64,000 nucleotides of DNA. Origin: Streptococcus hillyeri. GTDB lineage: Bacteria; Bacillota; Bacilli; Lactobacillales; Streptococcaceae. The stretch is taken from the NCBI RefSeq assembly GCF_003686955.1, contig NZ_RCVM01000001.1, forward strand, positions 1 through 64,000, in the 5' to 3' direction. This document shows positions 38,118 through 48,252 of the stretch, piece by piece. The position numbers were made by a program, and so were the translations under genes. Each line of letters opens with the position of its first letter. Positions within the stretch are counted from its first letter, which is position 1. The notes beneath the pieces are model-generated. The model was not told the DNA's origin, did not search any database, and saw nothing but the letters and a program-made list of their open reading frames with translations.

Positions 38118-39212
38118 ATGAAAATGTCATTTCGTTGGTACGGAAAAAAAGACCCCGTTACCTTAGAGGAAATCAAAGCCATTCCTGGCATGCAAGGAAT
38201 TGTAACAGCTGTTTATGATGTGCCAGTTGGTCAAGCTTGGCCATTGGAAAATATTCTCGAACTTAAAAAGATGGTAGAAGATGCCGGTCTTGAAATTACA
38301 GTCATCGAATCTATCCCTGTTCATGAGGATATAAAACAAGGTAAACCTAACCGTGACGAATTAATCGAAAACTACAAGACCTCCATTAAAAATGTTGGAG
38401 CAGCTGGGATTCCAGTAGTTTGTTATAACTTTATGCCAGTCTTTGACTGGACACGTTCTGACCTAAATCATCCCCTACCAGATGGATCGACGTCACTTGC
38501 TTTCTTAAAATCTGATTTAGAAGGTGTTGATCCTGTTGCAGATGATTTAAATTTACCAGGTTGGGATTCTTCTTATTCAAAAGAAGAAATGAAAGCTATC
38601 ATTGAAAACTACCGTGAAAATATTTCTGAGGAAGATCTTTGGTCAAATTTGGAATATTTCATCAAAGCGATTATGCCAACTGCAGAAGCAGCAGGTGTTA
38701 AAATGGCGATTCACCCAGATGATCCGCCGTACGGTATCTTTGGATTGCCACGCATTATCACTGGTCAAGAGGCGGTTGAACGCTTCCTTGATATCTATGA
38801 TTCTGAAAATAACGGAATTACCATGTGTGTTGGTTCTTATGCTTCTGATCCTAAAAATGATGTGATTGCAATGACAGAATACGCATTGAAGCGTAATCGT
38901 ATTAACTTTATGCACACACGAAATGTGACTGCAGGAGACTGGGGCTTCCAAGAAACAGCGCATTTATCTGAAGCAGGTGACATTGACATGAATGCCATTG
39001 TGAAGTTACTTGTGGATTATGATTGGCAAGGTAGTTTGAGACCTGACCATGGTCGTCGTATCTGGGGAGACCAAACGAAGACACCAGGTTATGGTTTATT
39101 TGACCGTGCCTTAGGAGCGACCTATTTCAATGGTCTTTATGAAGCAAATATGCGTGCGGCTGGAAAGACACCAGATTTTGGTACCCGTGTCAAAACTGTT
39201 GGTGATAAGTAA
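38118..39212 (+). CDS. uxuA: Mannonate dehydratase
   Basis: 364 residues. Dehydrates D-mannonate to 2-keto-3-deoxygluconate, using a divalent metal. A TIM-barrel enzyme of the xylose-isomerase-like superfamily, with FRWYGKKDPVTLEEI at the N-terminus, MAIHPDDPP (metal-binding His, about 197-205), FMHTRNV and LRPDHGRRIWGD with its conserved His near residue 314. GGAG precedes the ATG. It lies between uxaC and uxuB. Confidence 0.96.
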   Translation: MKMSFRWYGKKDPVTLEEIKAIPGMQGIVTAVYDVPVGQAWPLENILELKKMVEDAGLEITVIESIPVHEDIKQGKPNRDELIENYKTSIKNVGAAGIPVVCYNFMPVFDWTRSDLNHPLPDGSTSLAFLKSDLEGVDPVADDLNLPGWDSSYSKEEMKAIIENYRENISEEDLWSNLEYFIKAIMPTAEAAGVKMAIHPDDPPYGIFGLPRIITGQEAVERFLDIYDSENNGITMCVGSYASDPKNDVIAMTEYALKRNRINFMHTRNVTAGDWGFQETAHLSEAGDIDMNAIVKLLVDYDWQGSLRPDHGRRIWGDQTKTPGYGLFDRALGATYFNGLYEANMRAAGKTPDFGTRVKTVGDK

Positions 39213-39228
39213 TAAGAAAGGGAATGTT

Positions 39229-40068
39229 ATGTCTAAAGTGATTGAATTTAAAGATAAGGTCGTTGTTGTAACAGGAGCTGGTGGTGTGCTTTGTGGCTTC
39301 TTTGCTAAAGAATTTGCCAAAGCTGGCGCTAAAGTTGCTCTGCTTGACCTTAACCAAGAAGCGGCCCAAAAATTTGCAGATGAGATTACTGCTGAAGGAG
39401 GTATAGCTAAAGCCTATAAAGCTAACGTCCTTGAGAAAGACAACTTGGAAGAAGTGCGTAAAGCTGTGCTTGCAGACCTTGGTCCAACAGATATTCTGAT
39501 TAACGGTGCCGGCGGAAACAATCCAAAAGCAACAACGGATAATGAATTTCATGCTACAGACTTGCCAGAAGGAACAAAAACATTTTTTGATTTAGATAAG
39601 TCTGGAATTGAATTTGTTTTCAATCTCAATTACCTTGGAACGCTTTTACCAACACAAGTATTTGCACAAGATATGGTTGGACGCCCTGGCGCAAACATCA
39701 TCAATATTTCAAGTATGAATGCTTACACACCATTGACAAAAATTCCAGCTTACTCAGGAGCAAAAGCTGCAATTTCTAACTTTACCCAATGGTTAGCGGT
39801 TCACTTCTCGCAAGTTGGTATTCGTTGCAATGCCATTGCACCAGGTTTCTTAGTAAGTAATCAAAATCGCGCTCTGCTATTTAATGAAGATGGCACACCA
39901 TCAGCCCGTGCGGAGAAAATTTTGCGCAATACACCAATGGGACGTTTCGGAGAAGCAGAAGAATTGGTTGGAGGAATCTTCTTCTTGGCTGATGAAAATC
40001 TTGCTAGTTTTGTGAATGGGGTTGTTCTACCAATTGATGGAGGCTTCTCCGCTTATTCAGGAGTGTAA
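39229..40068 (+). CDS. uxuB: D-mannonate oxidoreductase, SDR type
   Basis: 279 residues. Reduces fructuronate to mannonate with NAD(P)H. It is a short-chain dehydrogenase, not the long-chain mannitol-dehydrogenase type of E. coli UxuB. The nucleotide motif TGAGGVLCG (15-23) and catalytic Ser162, Tyr175 and Lys179 (AYSGAK) are visible. AAGGGA selects ATG 39229; the in-frame ATG 39130 lies inside uxuA. The assignment rests on its place between uxuA and the end of a complete hexuronate pathway that lacks any other candidate. Confidence 0.88.
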   Translation: MSKVIEFKDKVVVVTGAGGVLCGFFAKEFAKAGAKVALLDLNQEAAQKFADEITAEGGIAKAYKANVLEKDNLEEVRKAVLADLGPTDILINGAGGNNPKATTDNEFHATDLPEGTKTFFDLDKSGIEFVFNLNYLGTLLPTQVFAQDMVGRPGANIINISSMNAYTPLTKIPAYSGAKAAISNFTQWLAVHFSQVGIRCNAIAPGFLVSNQNRALLFNEDGTPSARAEKILRNTPMGRFGEAEELVGGIFFLADENLASFVNGVVLPIDGGFSAYSGV

Positions 40069-40173
40069 TATTTTAGGATAACTTATCCGCTGTTAGAGTG
40101 GGAAATAACAATGAACATATTCAGTTGTTTTTCTCGCTCTTTTTTTACAATACAAAATGAAAGGGGTTCCATC

Positions 40174-41700
40174 ATGGGAACAATTACGCTTAAGTCAAAC
40201 AGTCTAAAAAAACTCCGAGATATCAACCCACGCTTAGTCTCTTATAATGTTGAGTTTGCAGAGGTAACAGGTGGAACCTTTTGGAAAGCTTATTCTGACA
40301 AACAGATTACTGGCGAAGAAGAATTTTACGTAGAGCCATCAGAAGATGGCATTGCAGCCATGTACAAGGATTTAATGCAAGTTTATCAGCCTATCAATTT
40401 ATACGATGAAAAACTTCGTTATCTCTCTAAAGAGCTAGGACAGGCTTGGGTTCGTGTTTCTGGTACTTGGTCTACTAAAACCTATTATGATTTTGAAGGG
40501 CAGTATCAGGGAGAAGTTCCGAAAGGCTATCTCAATGTTCTAACTAAGGATCAGTGGATTGGCGTTCTTGATTTTGTGAAATCCATCAACGGCAAACTTA
40601 TGATTTCAATGGCAAATTGTCCAGGATTACATGCAGCCGAAGAACCTTGGCATCCTGCAGAGGCTGAGAAAATCTTTTCACTCAGTCAATCTTATGGTGT
40701 ACCTATTGAGGCTGTTGAATTTGCTAATGAGCCTAACATGTTAGAAGATACAGGTTTTCCAGAAGGCTACACTGCACAGCATTATCGTCGTGACCAAGAT
40801 ATTTTCTTTAGTTGGTTGGAGGTTAATTACCCAGATTGTTTAAAGGTCGGTCCAAGCACTACTGGTGGAGACAATGTTGTTTTTGGTAAAAAAGATGAGC
40901 AAGGGGCAGGTGGTATTGAGCAAGTTGCACGCCAAATAGTTAATTGCTCTGATTTGATGGAAGGCACTCAAGTACCACTCGATATCTTTTCATACCATTA
41001 TTACAATGGTGTTTCTGAACGTTTGGCTTCAGTTATACCTAGTGGGCATTGGTCACCTGAGGAGGCACTCACTGAAGATTATCTTGAAGTTGCTTCTGAT
41101 TTTTGTAGGACCTACCTTCCTTTAAGAGATAGATATGTCCCTAATGCAGAAATGTGGGTCACTGAATCTGGAGATGCTGGTGGTGGTGGCAATACTTGGG
41201 CTTCGACTTTCTTAGATGTTTTCCGTACTCTTAATGAATTAGGGACTTTTTCTACTCTTACAAATGGTGTTATTTTCCATAACACTTTGGCATCATCTGA
41301 TTATGGCTACCTTGCACGTGAGGTGTTTGATCCTCGTCCAAACTATTTTGCTGTTCTTCTTTGGAACCGATTGATGGGGACAGAAGTTTTTGATAGTGGT
41401 TTTGAGATTCAAGAAGGGGCACATATTTTTGCACATTCGAGAAAAGATGGTAGACAAGGTAAAGCTTACCTTATTATCAATAATTCAGAAGTCAATGATA
41501 CGGTTATTAAGCTGGACAAAGAAGCGGAGCTTTATTTACTAGAAGGTGAGAACAAGGACAAACGTGCAAGGCGAATGACTTTAAATGGTAAGGTTTTAGA
41601 ATTAACATCAGAAAATCAATTACCAGAAATTGTAGCTAATAAAGTGGAAGCTGGAGAAATTGTTATCCCCAAAACCTCTTGTGCATTTATCATACTTTAA
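40174..41700 (+). CDS. Heparanase-like glycoside hydrolase family 79 (probable beta-glucuronidase)
   Basis: 508 residues, no signal peptide. GAAAGGGG selects ATG 40174; the in-frame ATG 40111 has no ribosome binding site. A clan GH-A barrel (about 70-410) has acid/base Glu186 (VEFANEPN) and nucleophile Glu331 (WVTESGDAG), then a beta domain. FSYHYYNG (about 272-279), TNGVIFHNTLASSDYGYL and RPNYFAVLLWNRLMGTEV are the pattern of heparanase and bacterial/plant GH79 proteins. GH79 enzymes mostly cleave beta-D-glucuronides, often 4-O-methyl or endo in glycosaminoglycans. It is the last gene of the hexuronate operon, which supports glucuronate release. GH39 xylosidase is the alternative call and fits less well. 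Confidence 0.78.
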   Translation: MGTITLKSNSLKKLRDINPRLVSYNVEFAEVTGGTFWKAYSDKQITGEEEFYVEPSEDGIAAMYKDLMQVYQPINLYDEKLRYLSKELGQAWVRVSGTWSTKTYYDFEGQYQGEVPKGYLNVLTKDQWIGVLDFVKSINGKLMISMANCPGLHAAEEPWHPAEAEKIFSLSQSYGVPIEAVEFANEPNMLEDTGFPEGYTAQHYRRDQDIFFSWLEVNYPDCLKVGPSTTGGDNVVFGKKDEQGAGGIEQVARQIVNCSDLMEGTQVPLDIFSYHYYNGVSERLASVIPSGHWSPEEALTEDYLEVASDFCRTYLPLRDRYVPNAEMWVTESGDAGGGGNTWASTFLDVFRTLNELGTFSTLTNGVIFHNTLASSDYGYLAREVFDPRPNYFAVLLWNRLMGTEVFDSGFEIQEGAHIFAHSRKDGRQGKAYLIINNSEVNDTVIKLDKEAELYLLEGENKDKRARRMTLNGKVLELTSENQLPEIVANKVEAGEIVIPKTSCAFIIL

Positions 41701-41706
41701 ATATCG

Positions 41707-41738
41707 GGTTAAAGGTCATATGACTTTTAACCTTTTTT
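41707..41738 (+). terminator. Terminator after the GH79 gene
   Basis: 12-bp stem with one G-U (41707-41718, 41721-41732), inner bases forming the loop, then T6. Confidence 0.85.
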
Positions 41739-41753
41739 ATCTAATGTTTTATA

Positions 41754-41801
41754 TTGACAGCGTTTTCTTGTTTTGATATAATTAAATCATCGGATGATTT
41801 A
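41754..41801 (+). promoter_or_regulatory. Promoter, perfect 19-bp operator and cre of the HAD-GH3 unit
   Basis: TTGACA (41754-41759), 17-bp spacer, TATAAT (41777-41782). A cre with one mismatch (TGACAGCGTTTTCT, 41755-41768) sits on the -35 and spacer. Right after the -10 lies TAAATCATCGGATGATTTA (41783-41801), a perfect palindrome with 9-bp arms. The other three sites lie inside the spacer, so this one would block the start region. Confidence 0.82.
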
Positions 41802-41819
41802 TAGTTCAGGAGGGATTTG

Positions 41820-42623
41820 ATGTCAAGTAAATTAAAGACTGTTGTTTTTTGTGTAGATTCTGATGGTTGTGCAATGGATACCATGACTTATAAGCACCAG
41901 CTTTTTTTTGGTCCGATTGCAGCGGATGTTTTTGAGGTGAAAGACAGAGATGCCTTTTTAACAGAGTGGGATCGTGTTAACCTTTTTTCTAAAACGAGAG
42001 GTGTCAACCGTTTTGTTGGACTTGTTATGGGACTTGAATTTGCAGGTGTTGGAAATATTGAACACTTGAAACAATGGGTAGAGACGACGAGTTCGCTTTC
42101 AAATGCTAGCTTAGAAGCAGTACTTTCTCAAAATCCATCAGATGATTTGAAAAAAGCTTTAGAATGGTCTAATGAAGTCAATCGTCAAATCAAATCCTAT
42201 GAGGGTGAAGTTTTGGCATTTGAAGGTACTCTTGCAGGCTTACAAAAATTACACGCATTAGGTCGTGTTTTTGTGGTTAGCTCAGCTAATAAGGAAGCAG
42301 TTGAAGAAGAGTGGGTTGAACAGGGCTTAATGCCTCATATTGATGATTTGTATTGTCAGGATCGTGGCAAGAAAGAGGATGTGATTGCTGAACTCATCAA
42401 CCAAGGATATGATCCAAGTCGCATGATGATGATTGGGGATTCTCCGGGAGATTTGGCGGCCGCTGAACAAAATGGCGTTGCGTTTTATCCGATTCTTGTT
42501 GGAAAAGAAGCTGAGTCTTGGAAACTTTTAGCTGATGAAGTAGCAGATGCTTTTGCTGAAGGTAAATTGACATCTGTAGACCAAGAAATGTATCATTCTA
42601 ATTTTTGGAGTAATTTAGCATAG
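41820..42623 (+). CDS. HAD-superfamily hydrolase of unknown substrate
   Basis: 267 residues. AGGAGGG selects ATG 41820. Motif I is VFCVDSDGCAMD with Asp13 and Asp15 (usual form DxD). Motif II is VVSSANKE and motif IV MMIGDSPGDLAAA, all complete, so an active phosphatase is expected. The cap domain (about 20-130) is helical. It heads the operon with the GH3 gene under the locus operator. A sugar phosphate made during glycan breakdown is the likely substrate, but none is identified. Confidence 0.8.
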   Translation: MSSKLKTVVFCVDSDGCAMDTMTYKHQLFFGPIAADVFEVKDRDAFLTEWDRVNLFSKTRGVNRFVGLVMGLEFAGVGNIEHLKQWVETTSSLSNASLEAVLSQNPSDDLKKALEWSNEVNRQIKSYEGEVLAFEGTLAGLQKLHALGRVFVVSSANKEAVEEEWVEQGLMPHIDDLYCQDRGKKEDVIAELINQGYDPSRMMMIGDSPGDLAAAEQNGVAFYPILVGKEAESWKLLADEVADAFAEGKLTSVDQEMYHSNFWSNLA

Positions 42624-42632
42624 GAGAATATC

Positions 42633-44420
42633 ATGACACATTTAGTAGATTTAACAAAAAAACCTTATAACTTAGATGAAAAAGCTATTGCATGGGTGGA
42701 AGAAACCATTGCGAATATGACCTTGGATGAAAAAATTGGTCAGCTCTTTGTCAATATGGGGGGATTACGTACCGAAGAATATTTGACGGGTGTGCTTAAT
42801 GACTATAAGATTGGGGCAGTACGTTATGCACCTGGACCTGCAGCAGATATTTGGGACCAAAACTACATTTTACAGACCAAGTCAAAAATTCCATTGCTTA
42901 TCGCAGCGAACACGGAGTCTGGTGGTAATGGTGCGGTAACAGATGGGACAAAAATTGGTGATGAAGTGAAAATTGCTGCCGCTAATGATTCGAAGTACGC
43001 TTACGAACTTGGTCGTATTGCAGGACTTGAAGCCTCAGCGGTTGGTTGCAATGCGTCGTTTGCACCAATTATGGACTTGAGTAGAAACTGGCGTAATCCT
43101 ATTATTGCTAACCGTACTTGGGGGGCAGATGTTGAGCAAGTGTTGACACTTTCTAAAGAATACATGCGTGGTATCATGGAACATGGTATTATGCCGTTTG
43201 CCAAACATTTCCCAGGTGACGGTATTGATGAGCGTGATCATCACCTTTCTTATGCGGCAAATCCGATGACCAAAGCAGAGTGGATGGAAACCTTTGGACG
43301 TATTTATGGTGAAATGGCAGAAGCGGGACTTCCAGGAATCATGGCTGGGCATATTCACTTGCCTAATGTTGAAAAGGAAATGCACCCAGAACGTGACTTG
43401 GATGACACGCTTCCTGCCTCACTCAATAAAACGCTTCTTGATGAACTTTTGCGTGGTGAACTTGGTTACAATGGAGCAATCGTCACAGATGCCTCGCACA
43501 TGGTTGGAATGACAGCTTCTTTACCACGTCGTGAACTATTACCTACAGCCATTGAAGCAGGCTGTGACCTCTTCTTATTCTTCAATGATCCTGATGAAGA
43601 TTTGCAGTGGATGAAAGAAGGCTATGAAAATGGTTTGTTGACAGATGAACGCCTTCATGATGCTCTTCGTCGTACACTAGGTCTCAAGGCAAAATTGGGG
43701 CTTCATACCTTTGAAGGTCATCGTGAAGATATCATGCTTCCAAAGGAAGAAGCGTTGGCATTGATTGGTACTGATGAAGCTAAGACGATTGCTGCAGAGG
43801 TTTCTGATAAAGCGATTACGCTTGTTAAAGCAAAACAAGAAGGCATTTTCCCAGTGACCCCAGAACGCTACAAACGTATCTTGTTAGTGGAAGTGGACGG
43901 CTATAAAGGTGGCTTTGGAGCCCTAATTAACTCAGGTAAAAAACGGGCATCAGATACGCTTAAAGAGCTTCTTGAAGCGCGTGAACATGAGGTTTCTATC
44001 TGGGAAAATACTGAAGAACGCATCAAAAAATTGCCAGAAGAAGAACGTCCAGCAGCCATTCAAAATGTTTATGCATCTAAACGCCCTATTTCACAAATCA
44101 CTGACAACTATGATTTGATTATCAACCTTGTGGATGTCAATTCTGGTGGAACAACACAACGTATCATTTGGCCAGCTGCTAAAGGAACGCCAGATCAGCC
44201 ATTCTATGTTCACGAAGTCCCAACCATTGTTGTTTCAGTGCAACATCCATTTGCCCTTGCAGATATGCCACAAGTTGGCACTTACATCAATGCTTACGAT
44301 GGCATGCCAAGTACAATGGAAGCCTTGGTTAAGAAATTATCAGGGGAATCAGACTTTATAGGAGTATCGCCAGTTGATGCTTATTGTGGCTTGATTGACA
44401 CACACATTTGGAGAAAATAG
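42633..44420 (+). CDS. Glycoside hydrolase family 3 enzyme, NagZ-like
   Basis: 595 residues, cytoplasmic. The GH3 N-terminal barrel (about 20-370) carries the NagZ-type motif AKHFPGDGIDERDHH (Lys191, His192, Asp202, His203/204), which in NagZ supplies the general acid/base dyad, and nucleophile Asp286 (IVTDASHM). It also has a C-terminal alpha/beta domain (about 385-590), unlike short NagZ. It probably releases beta-linked N-acetylhexosamine or a related sugar; glucosidase or xylosidase activity is possible. By context it may finish disaccharides made by the glucuronidases. Confidence 0.8.
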   Translation: MTHLVDLTKKPYNLDEKAIAWVEETIANMTLDEKIGQLFVNMGGLRTEEYLTGVLNDYKIGAVRYAPGPAADIWDQNYILQTKSKIPLLIAANTESGGNGAVTDGTKIGDEVKIAAANDSKYAYELGRIAGLEASAVGCNASFAPIMDLSRNWRNPIIANRTWGADVEQVLTLSKEYMRGIMEHGIMPFAKHFPGDGIDERDHHLSYAANPMTKAEWMETFGRIYGEMAEAGLPGIMAGHIHLPNVEKEMHPERDLDDTLPASLNKTLLDELLRGELGYNGAIVTDASHMVGMTASLPRRELLPTAIEAGCDLFLFFNDPDEDLQWMKEGYENGLLTDERLHDALRRTLGLKAKLGLHTFEGHREDIMLPKEEALALIGTDEAKTIAAEVSDKAITLVKAKQEGIFPVTPERYKRILLVEVDGYKGGFGALINSGKKRASDTLKELLEAREHEVSIWENTEERIKKLPEEERPAAIQNVYASKRPISQITDNYDLIINLVDVNSGGTTQRIIWPAAKGTPDQPFYVHEVPTIVVSVQHPFALADMPQVGTYINAYDGMPSTMEALVKKLSGESDFIGVSPVDAYCGLIDTHIWRK

Positions 44421-44429
44421 ACTTCTAAC

Positions 44430-44456
44430 AAGCTCTCATATTGATGGGGGCTTTTT
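44430..44456 (+). terminator. Terminator of the HAD-GH3 operon
   Basis: 8-bp stem with two G-U pairs (44430-44437, 44446-44453), then T5. Confidence 0.7.
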
Positions 44457-44624
44457 AAAAACTTTTTACGATTTTACCAGTGAAGATTTTAAATATTAGC
44501 TATTTTAAACATGATTAGGAGAATAATGTTTTTATATGTTGGTATGTCATTTTATTCAATAGTAGGAGCATAATTTTTATAAATATGTTACAATAATGAT
44601 TATTACTTGTAAAAGGAGAATACG

Positions 44625-45167
44625 ATGTTTCAAGCTTATAAAAAGTATTGGTTAAATTATGCGAATTTTGAAGGAAAATCAAGCCGTGCAGATTTTTGGT
44701 GGGTTGTTTTGTGCAACACCTTGATTAGCTTACCGTTTTATTTAATTGGTTTCTTTTTATTCTTTTTTAATATGCTTAGTGTTATTGCTTCAGATCCTGT
44801 AACCTACGAATACATGTCTGATGAAGAGGCTGCGGCTTTTGTGTTAGAGATGTTCGGTTCAACCTTGCCAATCGTGGTTGTTTTTGTGATTTGGGGTCTG
44901 GCTATTTTGATTCCTAACTTGGCGCTAGAAGTTCGTCGCTATCGTGATGCTGGACTGAGTTGGGCTTTTATCTTTCTTAACTTAGGTGCTTTCGCTTTTG
45001 TTGTACCATTTTTTGGATGGTTGATTTCATTAGGATGTCAGATTGCCCGTTTGGTTCTTTTAGTTCAACCTAGTAAGGCGGATTTTGGAAATTCCTCACC
45101 AAAAGAAGATGCTTTTCAAACTGAAAACAGCAAAGATGCTTCGCTTTCAAACGTTTTTGAAGACTAA
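44625..45167 (+). CDS. DUF805 membrane protein
   Basis: 180 residues. DUF805 proteins are small integral membrane proteins without assigned biochemistry. The N-terminus YWLNYANFEGKSSRADFWW and the later RRYRDAGLSW are the family signature. Four hydrophobic segments are seen (about 27-50, 77-102, 110-125 and 127-145), followed by a polar acidic tail. AAAAGGAG precedes the ATG. It is a single-gene unit with its own strong terminator. Confidence 0.9.
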   Translation: MFQAYKKYWLNYANFEGKSSRADFWWVVLCNTLISLPFYLIGFFLFFFNMLSVIASDPVTYEYMSDEEAAAFVLEMFGSTLPIVVVFVIWGLAILIPNLALEVRRYRDAGLSWAFIFLNLGAFAFVVPFFGWLISLGCQIARLVLLVQPSKADFGNSSPKEDAFQTENSKDASLSNVFED

Positions 45168-45186
45168 GAAGACTAATAAGGATTGT

Positions 45187-45215
45187 AACTCACTCTTTAA
45201 AATTGGAGTGAGTTT

Positions 45216-45217
<2 letters not shown>
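45187..45217 (+). terminator. Terminator between the DUF805 gene and ligA
   Basis: 9-bp perfect stem AACTCACTC / GAGTGAGTT (45187-45195, 45206-45214), 10-nt loop and T5. It isolates ligA, which therefore needs its own promoter. Confidence 0.9.
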
Positions 45218-47210
<1,993 letters not shown>

Positions 47211-47229
47211 AAATAGAAAATGTGATGAT

Positions 47230-48252
47230 ATGGTAAAACAGCGTAAACGTGCCCGTTTGATTTACAATCCAACATCTGGGCAAGAAATTATGAAGAAAAA
47301 TGTGGCTGAAGTTCTCAATATCTTAGAAGGTTTCGGCTATGAAACATCAGCTTTTCAGACAACTGCTGAAAAAAATTCAGCCATGGATGAAGCGACTCGT
47401 GCTGGTCTCATGGGCTTTGATTTGGTCATCGCAGCAGGTGGTGACGGCACGATCAATGAAGTGGTCAATGGTATTGCACCTCTTGAAAACCGCCCTGCCA
47501 TGGCCATTATTCCAACTGGAACGACAAATGATTTTGCTCGAGCCTTAAAAATTCCACGCGGCAATCCAATTGAAGCAGCTAAAATGATTGGTAAAAATCA
47601 AACCATTGCAATGGATGTTGGTCGTGCCTACGGAGAACGGTATTTTATCAATATTGCAGCAGCGGGAAGTCTTAGTGAATTAACTTACAGTGTCCCAAGT
47701 CAATTAAAAACCATGTTTGGTTACTTAGCTTATTTGGCTAAAGGTGTTGAATTATTACCGCAGATACGCAATGTTCCTGTCAAAATCACACATGATGGTG
47801 GCGTGTTTGAGGGTGAAGTGTCAATGATTTTTGCTGCCATTACCAATTCGGTCGGTGGCTTTGAGCAAATTGCGCCTGACGCCAAATTAGATGATGGTAA
47901 TTTTACATTGATTTTAGTCAAAACAGCCAATCTGATGGAAATTTTACACTTAACCCGCTTGGTTTTAGATGGTGGTAAACATATCACCGATAAACGTGTG
48001 GAGTATATCAAAACGAGCTACATCAAGATTGAGCCACAGAGCACTAAGCGAATGATGATTAACCTAGATGGTGAGTATGGTGGGGATGCTCCAATTACCT
48101 TAGAAAACCTCAAAAATCATATCACCTTCTTTGCCAATACAGATGATATTGCAGATGATGCTCTTGTCTCTGAAGATGACAGAGAGCGTGAAGCATTTGC
48201 CCAACGATTTACACATGAAATTGATGACTTTGAAAAGGAGAGTAACCAGTAG
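47230..48252 (+). CDS. dagK: Diacylglycerol/lipid kinase (DagK family)
   Basis: 340 residues. A soluble lipid kinase that returns diacylglycerol, a by-product of glycerol-phosphate transfer from phosphatidylglycerol, to phosphatidic acid. The N-terminal ATP site shows IYNPTSGQE (about 11-19), AAGGDGTINEVVNGI and PTGTTNDFARAL. It would recycle the lipid left by LtaS and by the GacH-like enzyme at 12292-13938. The stop codon directly abuts the pulA start. Confidence 0.93.
   Translation: MVKQRKRARLIYNPTSGQEIMKKNVAEVLNILEGFGYETSAFQTTAEKNSAMDEATRAGLMGFDLVIAAGGDGTINEVVNGIAPLENRPAMAIIPTGTTNDFARALKIPRGNPIEAAKMIGKNQTIAMDVGRAYGERYFINIAAAGSLSELTYSVPSQLKTMFGYLAYLAKGVELLPQIRNVPVKITHDGGVFEGEVSMIFAAITNSVGGFEQIAPDAKLDDGNFTLILVKTANLMEILHLTRLVLDGGKHITDKRVEYIKTSYIKIEPQSTKRMMINLDGEYGGDAPITLENLKNHITFFANTDDIADDALVSEDDREREAFAQRFTHEIDDFEKESNQ

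Noticed and set aside
40174-41700. GH39 beta-xylosidase as the primary call
   Set aside because: The order and spacing of the two catalytic glutamates and the C-terminal DYG/RPNYF/LLWNRLMG pattern fit GH79 better, as does the operon context.
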